DNA of 64,000 bases from Wolfiporia cocos. Taxonomy: Eukaryota; Basidiomycota; Agaricomycetes; Polyporales; Phaeolaceae. The notes under the pieces were generated by a model, which made no database searches, was not told the origin of the DNA, and saw nothing but the letters and a program-made list of their open reading frames with translations. Position numbers and translations under genes: made by a program. How positions within the stretch are numbered: position 1 is the stretch's first letter; each line of letters opens with the position of its first letter. The stretch covers positions 868,001 to 932,000 of the forward strand of contig JACCLO010000014.1 of NCBI GenBank assembly GCA_029448655.1, in the 5' to 3' direction. Below, piece after piece: positions 11,059-22,200 of this stretch.

Positions 11059-12012
11059 TAGTGTTGCCGAAGTTCAGTTCGGTTCAGGTTCAGGGGGGTC
11101 TAGGGCTGAACCTAGAACCGAACCAACTGCAGGGAGCCTGAACCTGAACCTGGACCTGGACTGAACTTGCTGAACCGGTTCATCAGGTTCGGTTCATGGT
11201 TCGAACTAGGTTCGAACCGCTAGGTTACTTGCTTTTATAGAGTGCAAAAAATAATAATTTGGACACCAACTTTGTGTACCTTTCTATGTATACCAATTGT
11301 CTACCTCATTCCCGGCACTATTAACCCACTAAAGTAACCACACCTCAAGTTCTGCAGTGCCTCCATTTGGTGTCTATTGGGCTGCTGCATTCTAATGTGG
11401 CTCTTAGTCTTGATTAGAGTGGTAAACATAACTTTTTGATGCATAACAATCACCCAAGGCAGCCAATTTGAGCAGTTCAGTAATCAGAGTTCATGAGTGT
11501 GAGTTAGCCTGAGGCAAAGCTCAATAGCAAAACATTCTTAGACAACTCTGTATATAACCTAGGATCATGGATATGAAGTGAAATATTATCTTCTACATTT
11601 CTTACTTCATCTGACAGCAACAAATGCAGCCCAATGCCACAGAAAGCATGGTAATCCCAACATGGGGTTGAGCCCTTGCCATATTGGGAGACTACAGGAT
11701 ATGAGTGTTGATGCTTGCTATGGTGAAGCCAGCTGTACATAACTTACTGCAACAACACTATAGCAAAGATGGCAAGAACATAATCATAATATATGCTTAT
11801 CCACCAGTGACTACACATAATATGTTAATGCTAAGTGGTTCAAGGTTCAGTCCAGTTCGAACCTGGTTCAAGGGTACCCATGGCCCCCCTGAACCAAGAA
11901 CCGAACCTTGATGTCCTACCCTGAACCGGACCTGGACTGAACCTGAACCTAGGTTCGGTTCAGGCGGTTCAGGTTCTGAACCTTGGTTCTGAACTGAACT
12001 TCGGCAACACTA
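11059..12012 (+). mobile_element. Non-autonomous hAT element, copy 1 (954 bp)
   Basis: Terminal inverted repeats of about 22 bp begin TAGTGTTGCCGAAG, a good match to hAT ends. The perfect 8-bp target duplication GCTACGCT (11051-11058 and 12013-12020) is the size hAT transposases produce. Subterminal sequence at both ends is packed with GGTTCA/TGAACC motifs. No transposase is encoded; the longest ORFs (68-78 codons) lack motifs. It must be mobilised in trans. It sits just downstream of the flavin hydroxylase remnant. Confidence 0.92.
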
Positions 12013-12020
12013 GCTACGCT

Positions 12021-13165
12021 TTGGAGTCGTTCGCTCACATGCTCTGTGCCAGTTCATTGATGAGCGAGTCTAGACAGTGACTCGATCATAGGCCCGAACA
12101 TAAAGCACCGTAAGTGCGTTCAGGAGCGGGTACGCCCACCGTCTATGTTGACCCGTCCGAGCTGCAGGAGAACGCGAAGCCCAAGATGAGCACGCAAATC
12201 AAGGTCCAAATCCCGCGGATGAATTACGAACAGGCCGACTCTGGCCGTGCGATGTAACGTTGTGTACGTGAGCGTTTGTAGTATAATATACAAGATGCGA
12301 ACTAATGCATTGACAAAGAAAGCGAGCAACCATGCAACGTGCTCGTGTCAGCAAGTCGCCACGTACCTCCACCAGCCGTGATGAAGGGGAATGGTCTCGA
12401 TTAAGGTCGTAGAGATGCAGATATCTGCCGAGAAAGGCTGGACATGACTTTGATCTCAAGTGTGGGTCTCATTGCAGACAGGGTGACCATCGAGAGGAAG
12501 TAGATCCGTACAAGGACGGGTCTATCAAGGACGGATCTATTGTAAGTTGCTCAGGCGCGCTACACACTTGGACTAATTTACATCGTTATCTAGCTACAAA
12601 CAGAACAAGTAAAATCTACTCCGCGAGCAATCAGAGGGGTATAGTAAGCTAGTGACAGAGCTCACGAGCTCACTGGGTCCGCCTCACTCTCCCGAAACAG
12701 GCCGTCCGGCAGAGTCTTGGGCCGCGAGGTATATAGAAATGTTAGAAACTGAACTAATTGTGTGTCGCATACGGGGCGCGAGCAAGGAGACATGGTCCGA
12801 TGACCTTGTTCTAGTACGTGTGGTCGTTGATATTGTTGGGCAGCGGTATCACTAGGACACCGATAAGAAAGAGGTATTACAGATGTATCCTTCTACATAG
12901 GAGAAGCATCTATTCCATGTAGTCGTAGATGGCCGTGGCTAGCGTTGCAGTACAGAAGCTTCTTACAGACTGCTGCACCTCATGTGCTGGGTGCTACTGA
13001 AGATGCATCTGACGGGTCTTAAAAGAAGTATCTCATAATCGCGAAGACATATCTCGATCGTTTGCTTCTGAGCATTTTAGTTGCTTCCCTTTTCACTTTA
13101 CAGAAGTATCTCGAAAACTGAATCCCCTCTTGGAAGGAGATAGCGACTGCATGCGGCTGTTGGTG
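12021..13165. other. Region between hAT copies 1 and 2, no clear gene
   Basis: Short plus-strand coding-like stretches occur (for example around 12120-12255, and a 67-codon ORF at 12652-12855), but none shows a recognisable domain or splice-consistent model. It may include decayed remains of the gene disrupted to the left. I see no RNA gene or repeat here. Confidence 0.4.
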
Positions 13166-13173
13166 GGAAGGTG

Positions 13174-14126
13174 TAGTGTTGCCGAAGTTCAGTTCAGAAC
13201 CAAGGTTCAGAACCTGAACCGCCTGAACCGAACCTAGGTTCAGGTTCAGTCCAGGTCCGGTTCAGGGTAGGACATCAAGGTTCGGTTCTTGGTTCAGGGG
13301 GGCCATGGGTACCCTTGAACCAGGTTCGAACTGGACTGAACCTTGAACCACTTAGCATTAACATATTATGTGTAGTCACTGGTGGATAAGCATATATTAT
13401 GATTATGTTCTTGCCATCTTTGCTATAGTGTTGTTGCAGTAAGTTATGTACAGCTGGCTTCACCATAGCAAGCATCAACACTCATATCCTGTAGTCTCCC
13501 AATATGGCAAGGGCTCAACCCCATGTTGGGATTACCATGCTTTCTGTGGCATTGGGCTGCATTTGTTGCTGTCAGATGAAGTAAGAAATGTAGAAGATAA
13601 TATTTCACTTCATATCCATGATCCTAGGTTATATACAGAGTTGTCTAAGAATGTTTTGCTATTGAGCTTTGCCTCAGGCTAACTCACACTCATGAACTCT
13701 GATTACTGAACTGCTCAAATTGGCTGCCTTGGGTGATTGTTATGCATCAAAAAGTTATGTTTACCACTCTAATCAAGACTAAGAGCCACATTGGAATGCA
13801 GCAGCCCAATAGACACCAAATGGAGGCACTGCAGAACTTGAGGTGTGGTTACTTTAGTGGGTTAATAGTGCCGGGAATGAGGTAGACAATTGGTATACAT
13901 AGAAAGGTACACAAAGTTGGTGTCCAAATTATTATTTTTGCACTCTATAAAAGCAAGTAACCTAGCGGTTCGAACCTAGTTCGAACCATGAACCGAACCT
14001 GATGAACCGGTTCAGCAGGTTCAGTCCAGGTCCAGGTTCAGGTTCAGGCTCCCTGCAGTTGGTTCGGTTCTAGGTTCAGCCCTAGACCCCCCTGAACCTG
14101 AACCGAACTGAACTTCGGCAACACTA
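13174..14126 (-). mobile_element. Non-autonomous hAT element, copy 2 (953 bp), inverted relative to copy 1
   Basis: This is nearly identical to copy 1 in reverse orientation; the small ORFs inside are the same residue for residue. The 8-bp target duplication GGAAGGTG (13166-13173 and 14127-14134) is perfect. The near identity over some 950 bp, the intact ends and the perfect duplication all indicate recent movement. Copies 1 and 2 form a 3.1 kb inverted pair with a 1.16 kb spacer. Confidence 0.92.
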
Positions 14127-14134
14127 GGAAGGTG

Positions 14135-15858
14135 AGCTACGCAGTTCAGTGTGTGTCATCATCGTTTTTTCATAACACAACTCCAATACTAAGCCTTTCT
14201 GGTCCTGTGAAACTCAAATGTTAAGGCCTTTACTGCTGACACTTACAGAACATCCTTTATCTAGCTATAGCTTCCAAAGCGACTGTTGCCACACCTTGTC
14301 CGAAGCCCTGTATGAATTGTCTGCTCGATATGGTGCTAGAGATTGAGTTATTCATACTGATATGTGGTGACAACAACTAGACCACCTGTATCCTCTCCTC
14401 TATCTTTGTGAGTTTGAGGCTTGATGGTGCCATCAGAGTCACGGCGATGAACACTCTCAGGTACTTCGGAGTTGGGTACTGTGCTGCAATATAAATGTGC
14501 CATAAACATTAGAACCATGTAAGAACACTAAGATACGACCAAACACACACCAGAACGTACCACAGAAAGTCAGCCGGCAGGCAGAATGCCCACCCTAGGT
14601 AGTTCAGCCACAGCTCGACCGATCGTGATCGGCCTCGATCAGACTCACACAGTGAACCTTCGCTGGCTCATGCACAATCTGAAACGTCGAAAAAGCCGTG
14701 CGGGCACTCTCTGACTGCTCATACAGTCAAAACAAGCACCATATGAAGCTTCCCTAGCCTCTCTAGCCTAGCCAGGTCTGGCCCGACCCCGACTGTTTTC
14801 CTATAGCTTTTTCATGTCTTTTCTCTCTAACCTCTGTGCACCACCCTAGATCTACGGTTGATCGGTCTCATAAGATAATTTACTTGTGTTTCAGGGCAAT
14901 ATTCACTGTTTCAGAGCTCGTCCCTGACTTATCTGGCTTGTAGGACGCACACTCGAATTTTTAGGGCACTTAAAATGTTGTAGAAAATTTCATCGCTCTC
15001 TATGTATCTAGGCGACGTGCAGGTACGAGCAAATACATCGAATCCTTCCCAGACGAAGTCAGACGTTGAGCCGCGCTCGAGACGTGCGCTTAATACTTAA
15101 AAAAATCGGTCACTCAATTCTCCCTTTCGACTTCTATCATTCCTGATTCGTTCAACGCGCTGCCACCGTTCAAATCGTTACAAGCTGCGTGTATATTAGG
15201 TACATTGCTAAAAACAGACCCCTCGAACACCTCGCCTATCCTGAAATATCCAGACCTTCCCGGAAAACCCGAGAGAAAATATTTTTCTGATGACAGTACC
15301 TCTCGTACGATCCCTACACATTTCCTGATTGTGGCCAGCTCTGCGTTTGCATGCATGACTTGGCAATGTGACTCCCTCGGTTGCTGCATGGTGCTTCCAC
15401 CTCACATTGTGAGATTCATTCTCGGTACTGCAGTACCGTTGGCTGCCGCAATTTGCACCTTATATTCAAATGCATAGTACTAGCCTGCCTACATGCCATT
15501 CCAATGATGCTCTAGCCATGGCATACTGCATCTCTGCTTGCGATCCATATTTTATTTATATGCGTGACTGAATGATCTACACCTCCTGCCACACACTGCG
15601 TGTGCTAAATATCTTTCAAGCGAGTGCCAAGCGCGAGCTACGTCGGAGAGTGCGACGCTGGATTTATCAGAAAGCTCTGTACATAGATTTCAGACGAGAC
15701 GAGACGCTGAAATTGATCCTTTGGCTTCCCCTGTATGAATCGCAGGCGAGGACAACCTATTCACCGCTGGTTCCCTCGCCGTGCTGTTCTGATTTGCCCT
15801 CAGTAGGACACACCCACATTGCTGAGTTGGTACGCTGATACGCTCGTTATGTTCCTCG
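14135..15858. other. Intergenic, nothing supported
   Basis: About 1.7 kb of mixed-composition sequence. Overlapping short ORFs on both strands (up to 91 codons near 15114-15477) have no motif and overlap antisense. There is no clear repeat or RNA gene. Confidence 0.5.
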
Positions 15859-15863
15859 TGACT

Positions 15864-16235
15864 TGACACAAGCGTATTCTCAAGCAACTACTCAGGGGAA
15901 TATTACTCGCGTGAAAGCGTATTCCTGATCTGAGGCTACTCAAGGCAACAAAGGCCAAGATGAGTCTGGGGTGCTCCCTGCTCGTCTGGCTGGTATATAT
16001 GCTCGTAGGCTGTTTGTACATGTTTGGCTACTATACAGTATTACGTAAGCTTATTAGACCGTTTAGAGTATGGTAAACCCTATCATAGGTGTAGAGCCAC
16101 ATCAAGGGTGTCCGGGGTCTGTGTAGGCACGTGTGGGGTGTTCGGGGTCCTTGCATGTGATGTATAGGCGGGCGCTTAGATAAGATAAGGGTTGTGCCTA
16201 GTCGCAAGCAAGTTGGAGAAAATCGGCTTGTGACA
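15864..16235 (-). repeat. 3' LTR of Ty3 copy 1
   Basis: 372 bp. It differs from its partner at a single C/T position at a CpG (within 15957-15967). The last codons and stop of the polyprotein (to 16198) lie inside this LTR. Confidence 0.95.
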
Positions 16236-19200
16236 GTACCCCCTCTTCTAGCTGCGTGTCCCCACGCCCAGCAATCACTTTGTACATAGTTTGGTCAACA
16301 TGGCACGGGTGGTCTACGGTTTTCTTGCAGATGTGTGGGTTTGCGAGTTGGAGAGTGTTTAGAACCGGATAGATCCAGTATCCTTTTGATTCAGGTATAG
16401 TGGATTCTATCGGCTGTCCGACTCGTATTCCGTATTGTACGACCCGTGTGTGTGGATGAGAAAACCAGAAGTTACGAGCGACAAGCTTCTTCTCATAGGC
16501 ATAGAATGGTATACTGCCTTTGATTAGAAGCGTAGTGTCTATGTCGTCGTATATGATGAACTCCTTCGGGTTTTCTCTGAGTCCCATCTCCTGAGCTTTT
16601 CGTTCGAAGTCCTCCCACTCTGGGTCCCATTTGGTTTCAGAGTGGTCCCAGCCAGTGTTTCGGTTCTTCCACTGGTTACCTGGGGCGGATGGTCTAGCTT
16701 CGAAGAACTTTGTGACGAGCTCTTGGTAATGGTTCAATCCACGTTTTCGTTCCCATGTTTTAGTCCCGTCAGACCATTCGACTTCTAGCTCGATTCGCCC
16801 TCGGTCTTCCCTGGATTCGAGGATCCTGAGAGGCCTGCGAACGTCATTGCTTTCCGTCACTTTACTATGGTCTTGATTGGGGAAGGCGGGCGGTGTGTAT
16901 GGTAGGAGTAAGACCTCGTTGAATACTGGGTATATCCCGCGCATGTCTGTGGGGAGGTCTAGTTCGTATGCTCCGTGCCCGACCTTCTTGATGACCTTGT
17001 ATGGTCCAAACCGCTTGGAGTCAAGCTTCTTGGTTGGGTGGCCCATGTTTATGTTGCGGCCGTCGACCCAAACCAAGTCGCCTTCAGAGTACGATAGTGG
17101 CGATGCCCGTTTCCTATCGTAGTACTCTTTCATGTGTAGTTTAGCTTTCTCCAGGTTCTGCGAAGCGAGTTTGGATATCGTGTGCATATGTTCGACCCAA
17201 TCCTGTGCTACCCCCTCTTCTTGTTCCGGCGCCTCTACACCTGTGAAGGGGTGGTATCCGTGCGTAAGGTAAAAGGGACTGTATCCCGTGCTACTGTGTA
17301 CGTGTGTCTTGTACGCAAAGCTTGCCAGCGGGAGTAAGTCCGGCCAGTTCGTATGAGTATCGTTAATAAATAATCTAAGGTAGACCTCGAGTTCCTGGTT
17401 CATACGTTCCGTTTGCCCGTCTGTCTGTGGGTGGAACGCGGTACTCGGGTTTCCCTGTATGCCTAATCTACGATATACGTCCTTTATGAATTCTGATACA
17501 AATTGCGGTCCTCTGTCGCTGAATATCTTTTTTGGTAGTCCGTGTTGTGTATATACTTTATCTACGAATATGTTGGCCCATCCTTCGGCCGATAGTTTAG
17601 TCGTTGTTGGTACAGCTATATAGTCCTTTGACTTCATGTCTACTACTACAATTATCGCGTCGCGACCCTTGGAAGTGGGGAGTCCCGTGATCATGTCTAC
17701 GGAAATGTTCTCCCAGTTGTGTGCTGGAGTTGGGTTCGGGTTGAGTGGAGCCGCGCATTTGGATCGGTCCGGCTTAGCGGCCTGGCACTTGATACAGGCT
17801 TTGACGTATTGGCGGATGTCTGAGCGCATCTTGGGCCACCAGTAGTGTCGATGTATAGCCGTGTACGTGTTTTCGGTGCCAGGGTGTCCCGCTGAGACGG
17901 TGTCGTGGAACGAAGAAATGATTTTTCCGATTAATTCTTCGTCCCGAGGGATAATTAACCTCCCCCTCCTATATCGCAGACCGTCCTCGGTCGTTTCCCC
18001 TACTTCTACTCCTTCCTTTCCCTCGTAGAGAGCGGCTTCCGCTTTGACCCTCTCTTTTACTTCGTCGTGGGTGATACCCTTGACTACAGTATAGAATGAG
18101 GATCGCAGCCTTTCTGCGCTATCTTGGACGAAGAGGTGTGGCTTCAGGACGACTTGCCCTTCGAGGTGATCTTTGTCGTTTCCGTGATCACTTCTTCGGG
18201 AAAGCCCATCGGCCCTTCCATTGGTCTTCCCGGGGATGTGCACGAGTTGTAGATCATACTCGGCGAGTTCCGTCATCCACCGGGCTTGTCGCGGATTAAT
18301 TTTCTGTGGGGTCTTAAAGTATTCTAGGTTCTTGTGGTCCGTTAGTACTTCTACAGGGTGTTTGCCACCCATTACGAAATGCCGCCATTCATCGAGTGCG
18401 CGCATGATGGCGAGGAGTTCTCTGTCGTAGATCTCGTAGTTCCGTTCTGCCGGTAGCATCGTCTTACTTTGGTAGGCGATGGGTTTCCAGACGCCGTCCT
18501 GTTTCTGCATGAGGCAGGCTCCAGTTGCGAAGTCCGATGAATCTGCCTCGATGCGGAAAGGGTCGTCGTCGTTTGGTATCCCTAACACGGGTGCTTCGAT
18601 AAATATTTTCTTTAACTTATCGAAGCACTCTTGTTCCGCCGTACCCCACTGCCAAGGCGTGTCCTTGGTTAGGTTTATCAGTGGGCGTGCTACCGTGGAA
18701 AACTTAGGTATAAATCTCCGGTAGAAGTTTGCGAATCCAATGAAGGATTGCACTTCCTTCTTGTTCCGAGGTGCGGGCCATTCAGCCACTGCCGCCACCT
18801 TCGCGGGATCCATACGGATTTCCCCGTGAGAGATTATATGTCCTAAGTATTCTACTTCCGACTTCATAAACTCGCATTTCTCTGGTTTACAAGTCAACTT
18901 ATTTTGACGGAGAACGAGCAGAACCTTGCGCAGGATCTCTTTGTGTTCTGCCTCGGTCTCCGTGAAAACAAGTATGTCGTCTAAATATACAATGACCTTT
19001 CCAGTCATTATCAGGTCTCGGAAGATGTCGTTCATCAAGGTCTGGAACGTGCCCGGTGCGTTGCACATTCCGAAGAACATCACTAAGGGTTCGTATAATC
19101 CCCTATTAGTGATGAAGGCGGCTTTTTCTTCATCGCCTTCCTTGATTCTGACGTTCGTGTATCCCCAACGAATGTCCAATTTAGAGAAGTACTTAGCTCG

Positions 19201-22200
19201 TTTCAGCTTGTTGAGCAGCTCCGTGATCAGAGGGAGCGGGTACCGGTTCTTCTTGGTCATCTGGTTCAACTTCCGATAGTCCTGAATGGGTCTCAGTTTC
19301 CCATCTTTCTTCTTGACGAAGAAGAATGGTGCCCCCCATGGTGACTTGGATGGTCGTATTCGTCCAGTCCGTAGCTGTTCTTCTAGAAAGTCGTCTAGCG
19401 CCTCTTGTTCTCGTGGCGATAGGGCATAGATTTTGCCGGCGTAGGGTTCGGAGTTTGGTAGGAGTTCTATGGCGTGATCCCACGGACGTCTTTCAGGGAG
19501 TTGGTCGAATTCCGTTTCCTTAAACACGTCTTCGAACTCGTGTAAGTACTCGGGGACCACTTCCTCGAAAGTCTTGGCTTCCGTGGTTTTGCCGGTGGCG
19601 ATGGCGATCTCGGTTGCCTTCGTTGCGCGGACTCGCTCAGCGATGTCGGCCCGGCACTCGTCCCTATTCCGTAACCATGCGTCAGCAAAGATGTAATAGA
19701 TATGGTCACCCTCCTCGATCTGCTCGTGTTCGCAGTCGCAGGTGAAGGTGATTCGGCATTTCTTCCAGTCGATTGTGGGATTGTGGTCTTCCAACCAATC
19801 GAAGCCGAGGAATATGTCTGCCGAGCTCAGCTCGGTGACGTGGAACTTGCGCGTCTCCAAATGCGTGTCGATCTGCATCTGGAGTTCGACATAGTGCGTC
19901 ATTTTGCCCGCAGCATTGGTACTACCGTCGGCGTTGTACAGTTTGACGGGTCGGTCTAAACGGAGTTGCTCGAGTTTGTGTTCCTCCACGTAGGCACGAC
20001 TGATGACCGATCCCGTTGAACCGGAGTCTATCAGTGCCTTTGTGAAGAGGGCACGTCCGTCAGGGCGGTGGAGGGTGATCGGTACTTCGATCTGCCGTCC
20101 CCGTTTTCCCGTCTGGATTACCACTACATTCCCTCTGAGTTTCTCACCAGTAGAGCCGAACCCCTGTGTTCCGCGTCTGGTTTCCCTGATGCTTTTTACT
20201 ATGCGCGTGTCTGGTGTCATGTTGCATTCGAGTATGAACTGGGCGATTCTGTCCCCGTACTCGACCTGATAATCTGTTCCAGTCTGATTATTCAGTATGA
20301 CTTTTAGCCGGCCGGTGTAGTCTTCATCGACTACCCCGGCCTCCACGTCGACTCCCTTCAAGGCGAGTCCGGACCGTGGAGCTATACGGCCGTATACACC
20401 GGGCGGCATTCGGATCATTATGCCTGTATCTACGGTGATACGCTTCCCATTGGGTATGACGACTTCCTCCGCAGAGTGAAGATCGTAACCCGCGGCTCCC
20501 TCGCTTTTGCGCTCAGGGGGGATTGCCTGCGGGTGGTCTAGGTATATGTCGAGCGTGACAGCCTTCTTCTTGGCTCGTCGACGCCGCATTTTCTTTTCCG
20601 TCTTTTTCTGGACTGTAGGCTTAGATGCGTCTGCCATTTGCACATCTGAGTCTACAACCGGGTCTACGTCCATTGGCACATAGTTTACATTGTTTATAAT
20701 AGAGGAATTAAGCACGGTTTTATCCTCCCGCCAAGCTCCGGTGGGAGGCTCCTCTGAGGCTGTTACAAACGAATCGTCGGAGCATGTTGAAGCTCCGTCG
20801 TCGTCACCAGGCGCCAAGTCTACTGAACGTGGTACAGATACATAATCAAATATCGGGGCCCCGGTTCCTAGCCCATATAGTCCATCCACCGGTTCGTTAC
20901 CCTCCGAGGCAGATTCGGAGATAGAGACATTTACTGGTTCCTCGATCTCCAGAACTGAAAATTTATTATTAGAGAGGGGACGTACCTGAGTGAATCCGGC
21001 TTCCTTCGCAGCCTCCGGATTTTCCTTGGCCCATGCCGACACCATTCGCACGAAGTCCTCCTGGGATACTTCCCCAAGGACTTTTTCTGCTGGTGGTGCT
21101 TCGACGGCCTGGCGGGTGCGCGCCGGTTGCGAGGGTCCGGCACTGGTGTTTCCTCCGCTGGTAGCTGCTCGGGGCTTCCAGTTGGGTTGGTGCCAGACGG
21201 GCTTGTTGCAGCCCTTCCCTGGTGCCTCTGCTTGTGTCTTGCTGCAAGAGTGGCACTTCCTCTTGAGCAAGTTGGCCCGTTCTTCTGCGGTGGGCTCGGA
21301 CCGCGTGGTTCCCGATGACGATGTTGTCGCCCGACCCTTTCCCTTGTCGGCGACGCCCTTACCCGTGTCATGACCGTGGCGCAGCTTTTCCTCATCGCGG
21401 AGACGACGCATCGCATTGTCTGTACGAAGGATAGCCTGTTTCCAAGATTCGTAATCTTCTGGAATCTGGACATTGTATCCTCGTTGCGATTTGTCGTTTA
21501 CCGTGGCGGCGACGAAGGCAGAGTGTACTGCCGTGTAGATTTCTTTCGGGATGGCGGAAATGACCCAGCGATGAACGATCTGGTTCTCCTTGTCATACCT
21601 TGCCTCTGAAAGGAGTCTTTCCAGCTCCTGGAAGTACTCTTCGCCTTTACCGATGGTCATGCTGAGCTTTTCCGCTGCAACCGCCGACTTCTTTTCCAAG
21701 TCGGGGTCGTCGAACTTCTGGTGGAGTTCCCAGATGAAGCGGAGCCAACTCAGATGCCATTGTCCGTCACGGTAGTGTTCCCGCGTGAAAGCCGTTACCC
21801 ATGAGTCTACCTTTGGTCCCCGTATCAACGAGATAGCCGTGCCGATTTTCTTGCTGTCCGTGAAGAGCAGCGGCCGGTTGTCGTCGATGTACAGTTTCAA
21901 GCGCATAACCCAGGCGATAAAGTTCTCGCCGGTGAAGGGTTCGGGTTCGCGCACCTTGAACTTGTACCGGGGGTCAGGCTGCGGCTCCGGGAGCATTGAG
22001 TAAGCATCCCATTGCGAGCTTGCCGGTTTCTCGGGTCGCCACATGGACGCACGCGTTCCCAGGAGAGGCGCGGCTCTCCAGGTGTTCACATGCGCCGTCC
22101 GTGGTGCTTCCGACGGAGGGACCGGGTTGCCGAACATGTCGATGCGGGGACACGTCGAGGGATGTGCTGCCGGGGGCTGTGCTGCCATGACCGAAAAGGG

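Noticed and set aside
11504..11911. 78- and 68-codon ORFs in hAT copies 1 and 2 as genes
   Set aside because: They have no transposase motif, overlap antisense, and are diverged without frame conservation in copy 3.
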